Origin: Clostridia bacterium
GTDB lineage: Bacteria; Bacillota_A; Clostridia; Oscillospirales; CAG-272
DNA: 12,631 nt
Reading direction: 5' to 3'
Assembly (NCBI GenBank): GCA_017529175.1
Contig: JAFXNX010000276.1
Coordinates: 1-12,631, forward strand
Notes under the pieces: model-generated
The model's input: only the letters and a program-made list of their open reading frames with translations
Told to the model about the DNA's origin: nothing
Database searches by the model: none
Translations under genes and position numbers: made by a program
Part shown: piece after piece, positions 5,904 to 12,631 of the stretch
Layout: every line of letters begins with the position of its first letter
Numbering within the stretch: position 1 is the stretch's first letter

Positions 5904-7086
5904 CTGTAAGTCCTGCTTCCTTCATCGTGAGAGCGATTATACCGACCGCCTCGTCGATGAGCTCCTTCGTATGAGACGCCATAAGAGAGACTCTGAGAAG
6001 ACACTCGTTCGGAGACGTTGCGGGAGGAAGCACCGGATTGACGTAAACCCCTCGGTCGTAAAGCGTCTTCGCGATCTTGAGAGTCGTCATCATATCTGTG
6101 GTATAAAGCGGGATTATCGGCGTCGGGGATTCCATAATCCTTACTCCGCGCGCTTTGAGCTCCTTTTTCATATATCCCGAGAGCTCCGCAAGATGATCTA
6201 CGAGCGACGGATTCGCCTTGATTATGCGAAGAGCCTGAAGCGCCGTAGCGCAGGACGCCGGCGGGATGGACGCGCAGAAAATGAACGGACGGGAATTATG
6301 ACGGACGTACTCGCAGACCACGTCGCTCGACGCCATAAATCCGCCGATACTCGCGAGGGACTTCGAGAACGTACCCATAATGATATCAACCTCGTCCGTG
6401 AGTCCGAAGTGGCTCGCCGTACCGCGGCCTCCCTCTCCGATGACTCCGAGTCCGTGCGCATCGTCGACCATAACAGCCGCTTTGTATTTTTTTGCAAGTT
6501 CAACGATCTCGGGAAGCTTGCAGATATCGCCGCCCATACTGAACACTCCGTCGGTGACGATAAGTTTTCCCGCTTCGATGTCGACCGAGGCGAGCTTTTT
6601 CTCGAGAAGGTCCATGTTCGAATGGCGGTAAACTTTTATCTCCGCTCCGGAAAGACGGCACGCGTCATATATGCTCGCGTGGTTCTCTCTGTCGCAGAAG
6701 ATGAAATCGTTTTTTCCGCAGATCGTACTAATGATACCGAGGTTGGACTGGAATCCCGTCGAAAACTCGACCGCCGCTTCCTTGCCGACAAAGTCCGCAA
6801 GCTCGCGTTCAAGTTCAACGTGAAGATTCAGCGTACCGTTGAGGAACCTTGAACCTGAGCATCCGCTCCCGAGCTTCTCGAGCGCCTCGATACCCGCGTT
6901 CACCACGTCGTCGTTGACAGTCAGCCCGAGATAGTTGTTCGAGCCGAGCATTATTCGGCGGCGTCCCTCCATTATGACTTCGGTGTCCTGTCTTGACTGC
7001 AGTTCGTGGAAATAGGGATAAAGCCCCGTTTTCTTAACATCGCGCGAAGTCGTGTAGTTCTCGCACTTTTCAAGCAGTGGTTTCAT
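5896..7086 (-). CDS. Alpha-oxoamine synthase, serine palmitoyltransferase-like
   Basis: A complete 396-residue PLP enzyme of the alpha-oxoamine synthase family (serine palmitoyltransferase, AONS/BioF, KBL, ALAS), which joins an amino acid to an acyl thioester with loss of CO2. Motifs: GLYPYF (21-26), GSNNYLGLT (48-56), GSGCSGSRFLNGT (73-85), the ring-stacking His in HASIYDA (136-142), DGVFSMGGD (179-187), VDDAHGLGV (207-215) and GTFSKSLASIGGF (238-250), with Lys242 binding PLP. The GLYPYF N-terminus, the RHNSRPFIF segment (262-270) and the STPIIPLY-like stretch fit bacterial serine palmitoyltransferase better than BioF or KBL as I recall those families. The longer ORF begins at 7197, but its first 37 residues are unlike the family; ATG 7086 has GGAG seven bases upstream. 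The partner gene overlaps by 8 bp. KBL or AONS activity is not excluded. Confidence 0.82.
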   Translation of the reverse strand: MKPLLEKCENYTTSRDVKKTGLYPYFHELQSRQDTEVIMEGRRRIMLGSNNYLGLTVNDDVVNAGIEALEKLGSGCSGSRFLNGTLNLHVELERELADFVGKEAAVEFSTGFQSNLGIISTICGKNDFIFCDRENHASIYDACRLSGAEIKVYRHSNMDLLEKKLASVDIEAGKLIVTDGVFSMGGDICKLPEIVELAKKYKAAVMVDDAHGLGVIGEGGRGTASHFGLTDEVDIIMGTFSKSLASIGGFMASSDVVCEYVRHNSRPFIFCASIPPASCATALQALRIIKANPSLVDHLAELSGYMKKELKARGVRIMESPTPIIPLYTTDMMTTLKIAKTLYDRGVYVNPVLPPATSPNECLLRVSLMASHTKELIDEAVGIIALTMKEAGLTDE

Positions 7087-7239
7087 ACTGTCTCCGTGTT
7101 CCGGACGGCCGTGATGCGCATATTGCGCCGCATAAAAGCAAACCCGTAACGTGACGGTCAATGGCTGTCCTGAATTGATTCTTTGCAAAGACGGCAATAC
7201 GCCGCTGTGCGTTGTGTCGAAAAATCCAACACTAAATTA

Positions 7240-7267
7240 TTATACAATATTACTGCATAATTTTCAA
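7240..7267 (-). promoter_or_regulatory. Proximal promoter of the synthase-dehydrogenase operon
   Basis: On the minus strand TTGAAA (7262-7267), 16 bases, then a perfect TATAAT (7240-7245). Initiation near 7232 leaves a leader of about 145 nt before the ATG at 7086. I see no known riboswitch in that leader. Confidence 0.55.
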
Positions 7268-7274
7268 TACTTTT

Positions 7275-7302
7275 ATAATAATAATTAATATTTTAATGTC
7301 AA
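7275..7302 (-). promoter_or_regulatory. Distal candidate promoter overlapping the receptor stop codon
   Basis: A perfect TTGACA (7297-7302) that overlaps the stop of the HD-GYP gene, 16 bases, then TATTAT (7275-7280). It would give a second start for the synthase operon. The AT-rich background makes chance -10 matches likely. No GC-rich terminator follows the HD-GYP gene, so read-through into the operon is also possible. Confidence 0.35.
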
Positions 7303-10262
7303 TTCGGCGTTTCTTCCGCAAACGCGCCCTCGTCGATAAGCTCAAGAAGCGCTCCAACGACCTTTTCGTTGAGCTGTGTGCCGGAACAGCGTTTGACCTC
7401 TGCGCAAATATCTTCAAGCGGCATACGGCGTCTGTACGGTCTTGTCGAGTACATCGCGTCGAACGTATCAGCGACCGCGATTATCTGTGCGACCTCTGGT
7501 ATCTCGTCCTTCGTGATACCGTTGGGATAACCCTTGCCGTCCTGGCGCTCGTGGTGATATCCCGCGCCGATTGCAAGTTCCGGCGCAATGCTTATCTCCT
7601 TCAGAATGTCGTAACCTCTCGACGAATGGCTCTTCATCACCGCGAACTCTTCGTCTGTCAGACGGCCGGGCTTATTCAGGATATTGTCGGGGATGCCTAT
7701 CTTTCCTATATCGTGAAGAAGGGCGATCCTGTGCATTTCCTCAACTTCCTCGTCGCTCTTGCCGAGACGCTTTGCAAGCATCGCCGTATACTTTGCGACG
7801 CGGTGAGAGTGACCGTTCGTGTAGGAGTCCTTCATATCTATGCAGCTTGCGAAAACGCTCGTCATCTCGTCGATGAACTGTTTGTGCTCCGCCTGCTTTC
7901 TGAGAAGGACTTTCGTCTTCTTGCGGAAGTAAAGAATTATGATAACGACGATCAGTAATATGCCTGATGCGATCATGAGTATGATGAACCATACTTCCTC
8001 AAAAAGTCCTTTTTCCTTGACGATCTTTAAAGTCGCCGTGCGGTCCGCCTCGCCCGTCATCGTATCTATGACGGACAGCGTGAACGTATAAGTTCCGCCG
8101 GGAAGGTTCGTATAAGTCACCGGTGACATTTCCTTCTTTGTGAGTTCCGTCGGCGCGTCGTCGAATCCCTCGAGCATATATTCCATATTCGGATTGTTCA
8201 GCGAATAACTGAAAGCGTAAGCGCAGATGCGAAGACGCTTGCAGTTCGCCGGTACCGTCGCGGTACCGTCAACGATATCTATGTATTCATCGTCGGCGAG
8301 AACATACGGTATCGACAGACGAAGGTCGTTGTCGTAATCGGCGGGATCGTTGATATTTACAGCGCTGACTCCGGTCGACGCCGCGATATAAAGCATGCCG
8401 TCGGCAAGACAGCTGTATGAGTTCGCAGTAGCGGAACACGGCAGACCGCTCGACGTGTCGTACTGTGTGTAGACCATATTCGAGGAGTCCGATATCAGTT
8501 CGTCGCGTCTTATGACGTATATTCCGTTGCTGCTGAGCACCCATATCCTGCCGTAATCGTCGAAATACATATCAAAGTTGTTAGAATACGGGAAGTTCTT
8601 TATCGACGTTATCTTTCCGTCTTTCATATACGCAAGAGAGTTGCTCGTGATGATCCAGAAGAAGTCCTCTTTGACGGAGTCGCGCTTCATTCTGAGGATG
8701 ACCTCAGACGAAAGCCCGTCGTCTCTGCCGAGACGGGAAACTTTGCCGTCGCCGATGACGTAAATGCCGTCGCCGTCGCTTCCCGCGTATATCTTTCCGT
8801 CCGCCCCCTCTTCAAGGCACAGTATCTCGAGATTGCTGATACCGCAGGACGCGTTATAAGTTTCCGTTACCTTGCCGTCCTCGATCACGTTGACGCCCGC
8901 GTTCGTCGCAACGGCTATCCTGCCGTCGGAGAGCTCACGCATAGTGCGCGCTCTGTTCGACGCAAGTCCCGAGTCGATGTTGAAAGATTGCATATCACCT
9001 GATGAAGGATCATAGCGAAGAAGTCCGAGGTCGCTGTTCGTTCCGAACCAAAGCGCGCCGCGGCTGTCCTCGTGAACGGATCTTATCCTCACGCCTTCAA
9101 GAGTCTTCGTCAACTCGTTCTCAACTGTCGCGTATTCGTCGTTCAGTATAACGAGTCCGCTGTCGGTACCAATGTAAAGGGAGCCTTCCCGGAGGCGCGT
9201 CGAGTTGACGACCATCGGGGGCAGTTCTGCAAGCTCGGATATGTCTGTGAAGCGGTTTTTAACGATCTTCAAAAGTCCCTGACGGGATGATGTGAACCAA
9301 AGATTGTCCTCGAAGTCGCGCATGATATGCTCGACAGAATTGTTCATCGGAAGATCGGTGAGCGCAACGTACGCGCCGTCTTCGATAAATCCGATACCGG
9401 TATCGGAGCAGACCCAAATGTTATCGTCTATCAGACGAATACAACGCACGTTTTTCTGCGGCTCTATGGAGACCACCGTGCTGTTCTTCATCTTTGCGGA
9501 AAGCGAACCGTGTACCACGGTCGAGTTTTCCGTTCCGAAATATATCATATCGGGATCGGCGGGATCGGGATAGACCGTATAGAGCTTGCCGTAGCCGAAC
9601 GACTCGCCGTCGTAATACGCGGTCAGGCGAAGGTCCTCTATCGTAAAGAAAGCTCCCGAGTTCGTAACGCCGTATATCGGTCCGCCGCCGCACGCAACAA
9701 GCTCGCAGACGTACTCGCGGTTTATCTGCGGGTCGTCTATCGCGTGCATCGCGCCGTCAGTGTCGACGTATGCCATACCCATCGTTGTCGCGATGAGTAT
9801 ATTTCCCGCTTCGTCCTCGATCAGCGAGCGAATGGACGACGACTTCAGCCCCTCCGCTCTGTCGTAAGAGGTGAAACGATCCCTCTCGAGCACAAAAACC
9901 CCGCTGTCGTTCGTTCCGACCCAAAGTCTCCCTTTCGAGTCCTCGTAAAGCGACACGACGCTCGAGACGCCGGTCGAGGAATCGTAGCGATAGAATTCGT
10001 TTCCGTCATATCTTATAAGTCCGCTGTAGCTTCCTACCCAGATAAAACCGTCCTTTGTCTGAACTACCGCGTTCGCATCGGATGTCGGAAGTCCGTTCGT
10101 ATTGTCGTAGAGAACGGAGGAATATCCGATGCCGCGTCCCGTAGGATCGTTTGCGGCAGATGCAAAATACTGCGCCGCTCCCGTCAAAAGACATACAAAG
10201 AGCACCGCCGCGAGCGTTTTGCAAAAGAATTTTAAATTAAGATGTCGCATCAAAGATGTCAT
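7299..10262 (-). CDS. Beta-propeller/Y_Y_Y receptor with HD-GYP c-di-GMP phosphodiesterase domain
   Basis: About 987 residues. A short N-terminal hydrophobic segment (about 12-36) serves as signal or anchor. Next comes a long extracytoplasmic region (~45-645) of ligand-sensor propeller repeats with recurring DSKGRLWVGT-like and DGKIYAGS-like turns and GLPTS/GLSSE starts. A Y_Y_Y-type beta domain (~675-745; AFSYSLNN..YMLEGFD..YTNLPGGTYTF) precedes the transmembrane helix (~758-778) and a short linker. The HD-GYP domain has HSHRVA, LLHDIGKIGIPD (H850/D851), MKSHSSRGY, HHERQDGKGYP (903-912) and ADTFDAM..RPY, so the metal ligands and GYP signature look complete. Likely role: an outside signal controls cytoplasmic c-di-GMP hydrolysis. 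A TTG at 10289 also opens the frame, but ATG 10262 has AGGTGG nine bases upstream. Most propeller-Y_Y_Y proteins carry histidine kinase or GGDEF outputs; here the output is HD-GYP. Confidence 0.9.
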   Translation of the reverse strand: MTSLMRHLNLKFFCKTLAAVLFVCLLTGAAQYFASAANDPTGRGIGYSSVLYDNTNGLPTSDANAVVQTKDGFIWVGSYSGLIRYDGNEFYRYDSSTGVSSVVSLYEDSKGRLWVGTNDSGVFVLERDRFTSYDRAEGLKSSSIRSLIEDEAGNILIATTMGMAYVDTDGAMHAIDDPQINREYVCELVACGGGPIYGVTNSGAFFTIEDLRLTAYYDGESFGYGKLYTVYPDPADPDMIYFGTENSTVVHGSLSAKMKNSTVVSIEPQKNVRCIRLIDDNIWVCSDTGIGFIEDGAYVALTDLPMNNSVEHIMRDFEDNLWFTSSRQGLLKIVKNRFTDISELAELPPMVVNSTRLREGSLYIGTDSGLVILNDEYATVENELTKTLEGVRIRSVHEDSRGALWFGTNSDLGLLRYDPSSGDMQSFNIDSGLASNRARTMRELSDGRIAVATNAGVNVIEDGKVTETYNASCGISNLEILCLEEGADGKIYAGSDGDGIYVIGDGKVSRLGRDDGLSSEVILRMKRDSVKEDFFWIITSNSLAYMKDGKITSIKNFPYSNNFDMYFDDYGRIWVLSSNGIYVIRRDELISDSSNMVYTQYDTSSGLPCSATANSYSCLADGMLYIAASTGVSAVNINDPADYDNDLRLSIPYVLADDEYIDIVDGTATVPANCKRLRICAYAFSYSLNNPNMEYMLEGFDDAPTELTKKEMSPVTYTNLPGGTYTFTLSVIDTMTGEADRTATLKIVKEKGLFEEVWFIILMIASGILLIVVIIILYFRKKTKVLLRKQAEHKQFIDEMTSVFASCIDMKDSYTNGHSHRVAKYTAMLAKRLGKSDEEVEEMHRIALLHDIGKIGIPDNILNKPGRLTDEEFAVMKSHSSRGYDILKEISIAPELAIGAGYHHERQDGKGYPNGITKDEIPEVAQIIAVADTFDAMYSTRPYRRRMPLEDICAEVKRCSGTQLNEKVVGALLELIDEGAFAEETPN

Positions 10263-10299
10263 ACCATCACGCCACCTTTCTTGCTTCAATATCTTTTAT

Positions 10300-10328
10300 A
10301 TTATAATACATTATTTTTATGATTACAA
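10300..10328 (-). promoter_or_regulatory. Promoter of the HD-GYP receptor gene
   Basis: On the minus strand TTGTAA (10323-10328), 17 bases, then a perfect TATAAT (10300-10305). The spacer ends with TGTAT, so a near-extended -10 is also present. It lies between the stop of the unknown gene at 10341 and the receptor start, and no terminator precedes it. Confidence 0.6.
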
Positions 10329-10340
10329 GTAGCAACATCG

Positions 10341-10814
10341 TTATCCGCCGAGCGCTTCGAGAGTGCTTCTGACCAGCGAATACATGACTCCGCGGTCAAT
10401 GAGCAGAAAATCGTAAAGCTCGACCTTCTTCAGCGCGAAGAACGCCGCCTCGGCATACCGGAACGCTTCTTGTATTTTATAACCCTTCGGCGCCGAGAGC
10501 GCCATTACTATCTGTTTTCCGTTTTCCCGTAGCGCCGCCGTTTCCGCCGCCTTCGGCTTTTCGAGAAGGAGCGCAACGTCAGCTCCCGTCAGCTTGTCAA
10601 GCTTTACAAGGTGTCCTCTTGAATTGACCGTCGCGATGCGGAGCGTCAGCGACGTGTCGCCGCATGATACGAGAGAAAAGAACGAAAGATATGCTCTTGC
10701 GCGTATAAAGGACGACGCGGCGATCTTGCGGGCGAAATCGGACGCGCAGCGCGTCGCTATCGCGCGAGACATCTCGTCGCGGATATCGTCGTTCGATATT
10801 CTTTTTGTCGCCAC
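10341..10814 (-). CDS. Hypothetical protein (157 residues), last gene of a minus-strand operon
   Basis: I do not recognise the family. The protein appears soluble: a basic, helical N-terminal half (~1-50; DDIRDEMSRAIATRCASDFARKI), then alternating strands and helices (LTLRIATVNSR, DVALLLEKP, QIVMALSAP) and a C-terminal stretch with YDFLLIDRGVMYSLV. No signal peptide or clear transmembrane helix. The start is GTG at 10814 with AGGAG seven bases upstream; no ATG fits better. It follows the Cys-rich membrane protein by 25 bp and is probably cotranslated from the same mRNA. The alternation of short hydrophobic strands suggests a small alpha/beta domain, but no catalytic motif is seen. Confidence 0.65.
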   Translation of the reverse strand: MATKRISNDDIRDEMSRAIATRCASDFARKIAASSFIRARAYLSFFSLVSCGDTSLTLRIATVNSRGHLVKLDKLTGADVALLLEKPKAAETAALRENGKQIVMALSAPKGYKIQEAFRYAEAAFFALKKVELYDFLLIDRGVMYSLVRSTLEALGG

Positions 10815-10839
10815 CCTCTCACTCCTTTCGCAATCAGCG

Positions 10840-11418
10840 TCAGATACGCGACTTCTTGTACTCTCTTTTGAGCCAGATGAGAAATGATGCTACGCTCAAG
10901 GCGCCGACTATCGCATACATAACAACGGAAATTATGACGCGGCGGTCTCCAAGCTCGAACGTAATGCAGTTGCAGATCTTATGTTTGATACCAAGCGCGC
11001 AAAAGAGGCACGGCTCGTGACCGTTCAGGCTGAGAAGCGCGGACGTGATAACGTATATCCTGCTGATTATCCCCGCGGCGATAACTATTACGCCGACCGG
11101 CACAATTCTGTATATTTTCTTTTTCTTTTGGCATTTGCCGAATACCTTCGAAAAAAACTCGGAGAGCTTGCAGCACTCCACCGCCTCACGCTTATAGCAG
11201 ATCATAGGAAAATACGCAAAGACGGCAAAAAGCGCTGCCATGATAACGCCCACGACGATCAGCGAAGTCCAGCCGCCGCCGAAAAACGACACCGTAGGGT
11301 TCGCCTCCCACTTCAAGTCGGGGGTGACAAGATACGTTGTGAAGCCGTCGAACAGGATAAGTATCAGATAAAACGCTACAGTTCCTATGTACCACGCCCA
11401 TCTGTTTTCCGATCTCAT
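10840..11418 (-). CDS. Cys-rich four-helix membrane protein, function unknown
   Basis: A 192-residue membrane protein with four predicted helices: ~8-31, ~50-74, ~103-130 and ~161-183. The first helix runs into FDGFTTYLV and then WEANP, a D..TT...E.NP arrangement reminiscent of DUF5658-type membrane proteins (tentative). Eight cysteines cluster near the membrane ends: Cys74, 82, 83 and 96 in the loop between helices 2 and 3, and CLFC (137-140) plus CNC (149-151) between helices 3 and 4. If helix 1 starts inside, the 2-3 loop (also KKKK) is cytoplasmic and the CLFC/CNC loop faces outside, where it could be a disulfide or metal site. An upstream ATG at 11451 exists, but ATG 11418 has GAGGTG about six bases upstream and avoids overlap with the GNAT gene. 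No function can be assigned. Confidence 0.7.
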   Translation of the reverse strand: MRSENRWAWYIGTVAFYLILILFDGFTTYLVTPDLKWEANPTVSFFGGGWTSLIVVGVIMAALFAVFAYFPMICYKREAVECCKLSEFFSKVFGKCQKKKKIYRIVPVGVIVIAAGIISRIYVITSALLSLNGHEPCLFCALGIKHKICNCITFELGDRRVIISVVMYAIVGALSVASFLIWLKREYKKSRI

Positions 11419-11437
11419 CAATTTCACCTCATTGTTT

Positions 11438-11950
11438 TCACGACCGCTCATTCTCGCGGTACTTTACGAAATCGTACTGTATGCGGTCTTCTCCCGTTAT
11501 GTAGTGCTTTTCCGTCACGTTTCCCTCGGGATGCGGTACCAAGCCGCAGGACGTTAGCATCTTCTTACTTATCTCGTTACCGTCCATACAGCCGGCGTAT
11601 ATATGATCGAATCCGTACTTGTCAAAACAGTATTTAAGACCGAGCGAAAAAGCGGCTTTTCCGATCCCCCGCCCCCGGTTGCCGGGATATATCATTATCG
11701 CAAGATCCGGGTCCGAATCCGGAGGCGAGAGAAGAAGACAGCCGACAGTCTTCCCGTTCTTCATTATCATGATCTTCGTCGACCTGATTGGACGCTTCAA
11801 ATGTTCTTCAAAGGTCGGCGCGGCGTGATTTTTGTAGCCGGACTCCGTCGATCCGTCTCTCCAACAATCGAATATATCTTTCTCGTCAAGCTCGAAAACA
11901 TATTCCGCAAGAGCGATACCGTTTTCCTCGGCGTATATTTTTCGTTCCAA
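11438..11950 (-). CDS. GNAT-family N-acetyltransferase (170 residues)
   Basis: A GNAT fold is visible: strand pair KIMIMKNGKTVGCLLL (59-74), then the acetyl-CoA pyrophosphate loop NRGRGIGKAA (91-100) with R/GxGxG spacing, the following helix, and YAGCMDGNEISKKMLTSCGLVP (118-139), the usual strand-helix of the CoA site. The layout is like RimJ/RimL-type or small-molecule GNATs; the acceptor amine is unknown. The start is a TTG at 11950, with AAAGGA about ten bases upstream inside the end of the previous gene. No ATG lies near the N-terminus, so TTG is the best choice. The gene begins two bases after the stop of the preceding GNAT and ends 19 bp before the membrane protein, which points to one transcript. 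Confidence 0.82.
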   Translation of the reverse strand: MERKIYAEENGIALAEYVFELDEKDIFDCWRDGSTESGYKNHAAPTFEEHLKRPIRSTKIMIMKNGKTVGCLLLSPPDSDPDLAIMIYPGNRGRGIGKAAFSLGLKYCFDKYGFDHIYAGCMDGNEISKKMLTSCGLVPHPEGNVTEKHYITGEDRIQYDFVKYRENERS

Positions 11951-11952
11951 TT

Positions 11953-12354
11953 TTATAATTCCTTTCTAAAAAACAGCTCTGAGGGCTCGTCCGGAAGACG
12001 CAGTTCTCCGCAGTCATGATATCCGATCGCGCGGTAAAAATGCTGCGCGTCTTCGTCTGAACGGGTCGAAGTCAATACGAATTTATACCCGGATTTTCTT
12101 GCATCTTCCTCAAAGCGTTCCATCAGAGCCTTTCCGATCCCGCGTCCGCGCATACCGTCTTTAACGTAGAGCAAATTGCAGAACGGAGTGTTGTCCCAGA
12201 ACAGACTGAATCGCAAAATACCGACCGGTTCGCCGTCCGAAAGCGCAACATACCCCTGCTGGTCGCGCACTTTTTTCTCGAACTCCGCCTCGCTCATATG
12301 CTTATCAAGTGAAAACCAGAACGCTTTGTCGGATAGTTCCGCATATCTGATCAT
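11953..12354 (-). CDS. GNAT-family N-acetyltransferase (133 residues)
   Basis: A compact GNAT whose N-terminus (MIRYAELSDKAFWFSLDKHMS) fits the common first strand-helix of the family. Strands GYVALSDGEPVGILRFSLFWDNTPF and CNLLYVKD lead to the CoA loop RGRGIGKALM (69-78), then KFVLTSTRSDEDAQHFYRAIGY, where the Tyr after AQHF is the usual general-acid position. The frame is open further up, with ATGs at 12381 and 12396 that would add 9 or 14 residues and overlap the upstream gene; none has a convincing ribosome binding site. I choose 12354 because it matches the family's usual start. It differs clearly from its GNAT neighbour, so this is not a recent tandem duplication. The substrate is unknown. 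Confidence 0.82.
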   Translation of the reverse strand: MIRYAELSDKAFWFSLDKHMSEAEFEKKVRDQQGYVALSDGEPVGILRFSLFWDNTPFCNLLYVKDGMRGRGIGKALMERFEEDARKSGYKFVLTSTRSDEDAQHFYRAIGYHDCGELRLPDEPSELFFRKEL

Positions 12355-12373
12355 ATTATTAACGTCGTCCAAA

Positions 12374-12631
12374 TTAATCATCTTGTTGAAAATCATACTT
12401 GTTTTTCGCCATGTCTATCGCATCGTCGAGCATCGTATTTCCCGCTTCATCCTTGTAATTCAGAAGCTTTTTCACGCTTTCCGCAGGCGCTAACTCTCTG
12501 CCGTATATTTTACCGTTATCAATGTCGGGGCGCGCTTCGTTGATGCTCTTTATCCTTGCGATCGTTCGAACCTGAGCATACTGTTCCACGGCGTCGTCTG
12601 TCACAAGAAGATACCCAAGATAGTGACAGTC
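12374..12631 (-). CDS. Hypothetical protein, C-terminal part only
   Basis: The minus frame is open to the window edge and gives 85 C-terminal residues, so the gene begins beyond 12631. A GTG at 12604 could be a start, but the frame continues upstream with normal-looking sequence (YLGYLLVTDD) and no ribosome binding site. The visible part is hydrophilic and mostly helical, with ARIKSINEARPDIDNG, LAPAESVKKLLNYKD and an acidic/basic tail ending QQDD. No family was recognised. Its stop lies 19 bp upstream of the chosen GNAT start. Confidence 0.5.
   Translation of the reverse strand, partial: DCHYLGYLLVTDDAVEQYAQVRTIARIKSINEARPDIDNGKIYGRELAPAESVKKLLNYKDEAGNTMLDDAIDMAKNKYDFQQDD

Noticed and set aside
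5719..6852. 377-codon plus-strand open frame opposite the synthase and SDR genes
   Set aside because: Very Arg-rich, crosses two real genes on the other strand, no ribosome binding site or domain.
7087..7197. 37-residue N-terminal extension of the synthase
   Set aside because: Unlike the family's N-terminus and lacks a good ribosome binding site, whereas ATG 7086 has GGAG at the right distance.
9327..10235. 302-codon plus-strand open frame opposite the receptor
   Set aside because: Antisense shadow; the minus strand has regular propeller repeats.
11438..12354. Tandem duplication of GNAT genes
   Set aside because: The two proteins share only the general CoA loop (RGRGIGK) and differ in length and the rest of the sequence, so they are distinct family members.
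1..12631. CRISPR arrays, tRNA or rRNA genes, integrase or toxin-antitoxin genes
   Set aside because: No spaced direct repeats, tRNA-like cloverleaf, rRNA-like segment or matching protein motifs were seen on either strand.

Overview
The window looks like Gram-positive, Clostridia-type anaerobe DNA. Ribosome binding sites are AGGAGG-like, promoters are TTGNNN/TATAAT-like and set in AT-rich gaps, and most genes are packed head to tail on the minus strand. Gene content (family 65 and family 2 carbohydrate enzymes, a propeller/HD-GYP receptor, many GNATs) suits a gut or fermentative anaerobe, possibly from a metagenome. No rRNA, tRNA, CRISPR array, transposase gene or phage gene was seen. Species cannot be assigned from sequence reading alone.

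Layout. (1) 1-871, plus strand: the 3' part of a HAD/5'-nucleotidase-like gene, a short unassigned coding-like tail, and a small rhodanese. (2) 872-1146: a strong plus-strand promoter, two matching 16-bp inverted repeats (GTTAG..CTAAC), a terminator-like hairpin between them, a perfect ribosome binding site and the first ~18 codons of what looks like an alpha/beta hydrolase. That gene breaks off at a perfect 21-bp-arm palindrome of REP type. (3) About 1147-3275, minus: a GH2 beta-galactosidase-like gene that keeps both catalytic glutamates but lacks its N-terminus. (4) About 3272-4999, minus: a GH65 disaccharide phosphorylase that keeps its start, promoter and catalytic acid but lacks its C-terminal third. 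Regions 3 and 4 are joined out of frame, and codon use changes at the joint. So either a real deletion/recombination fused two CAZyme genes, or the window joins two genomes.

(5) 5073-7302, minus: a two-gene operon with tandem candidate promoters and a clear terminator. It encodes an alpha-oxoamine synthase that resembles bacterial serine palmitoyltransferase and, overlapping it by 8 bp, a classical short-chain dehydrogenase. Together they could perform the first two steps of sphingoid-base synthesis (condensation, then 3-keto reduction). (6) 7299-10328, minus: a ~987-residue one-protein receptor (signal/anchor, beta-propeller repeats, Y_Y_Y domain, membrane segment, HD-GYP c-di-GMP phosphodiesterase) with its own promoter. 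(7) 10341-12631, minus: a compact run of an unknown 157-residue protein, a Cys-rich four-helix membrane protein, two different GNAT acetyltransferases, and the 3' end of an unknown gene that enters from beyond the window.

The most interesting points are the out-of-frame joint of two CAZymes, the sphingolipid-like enzyme pair, the operator/attenuator-like leader, and the REP-like palindrome that truncates the hydrolase start.
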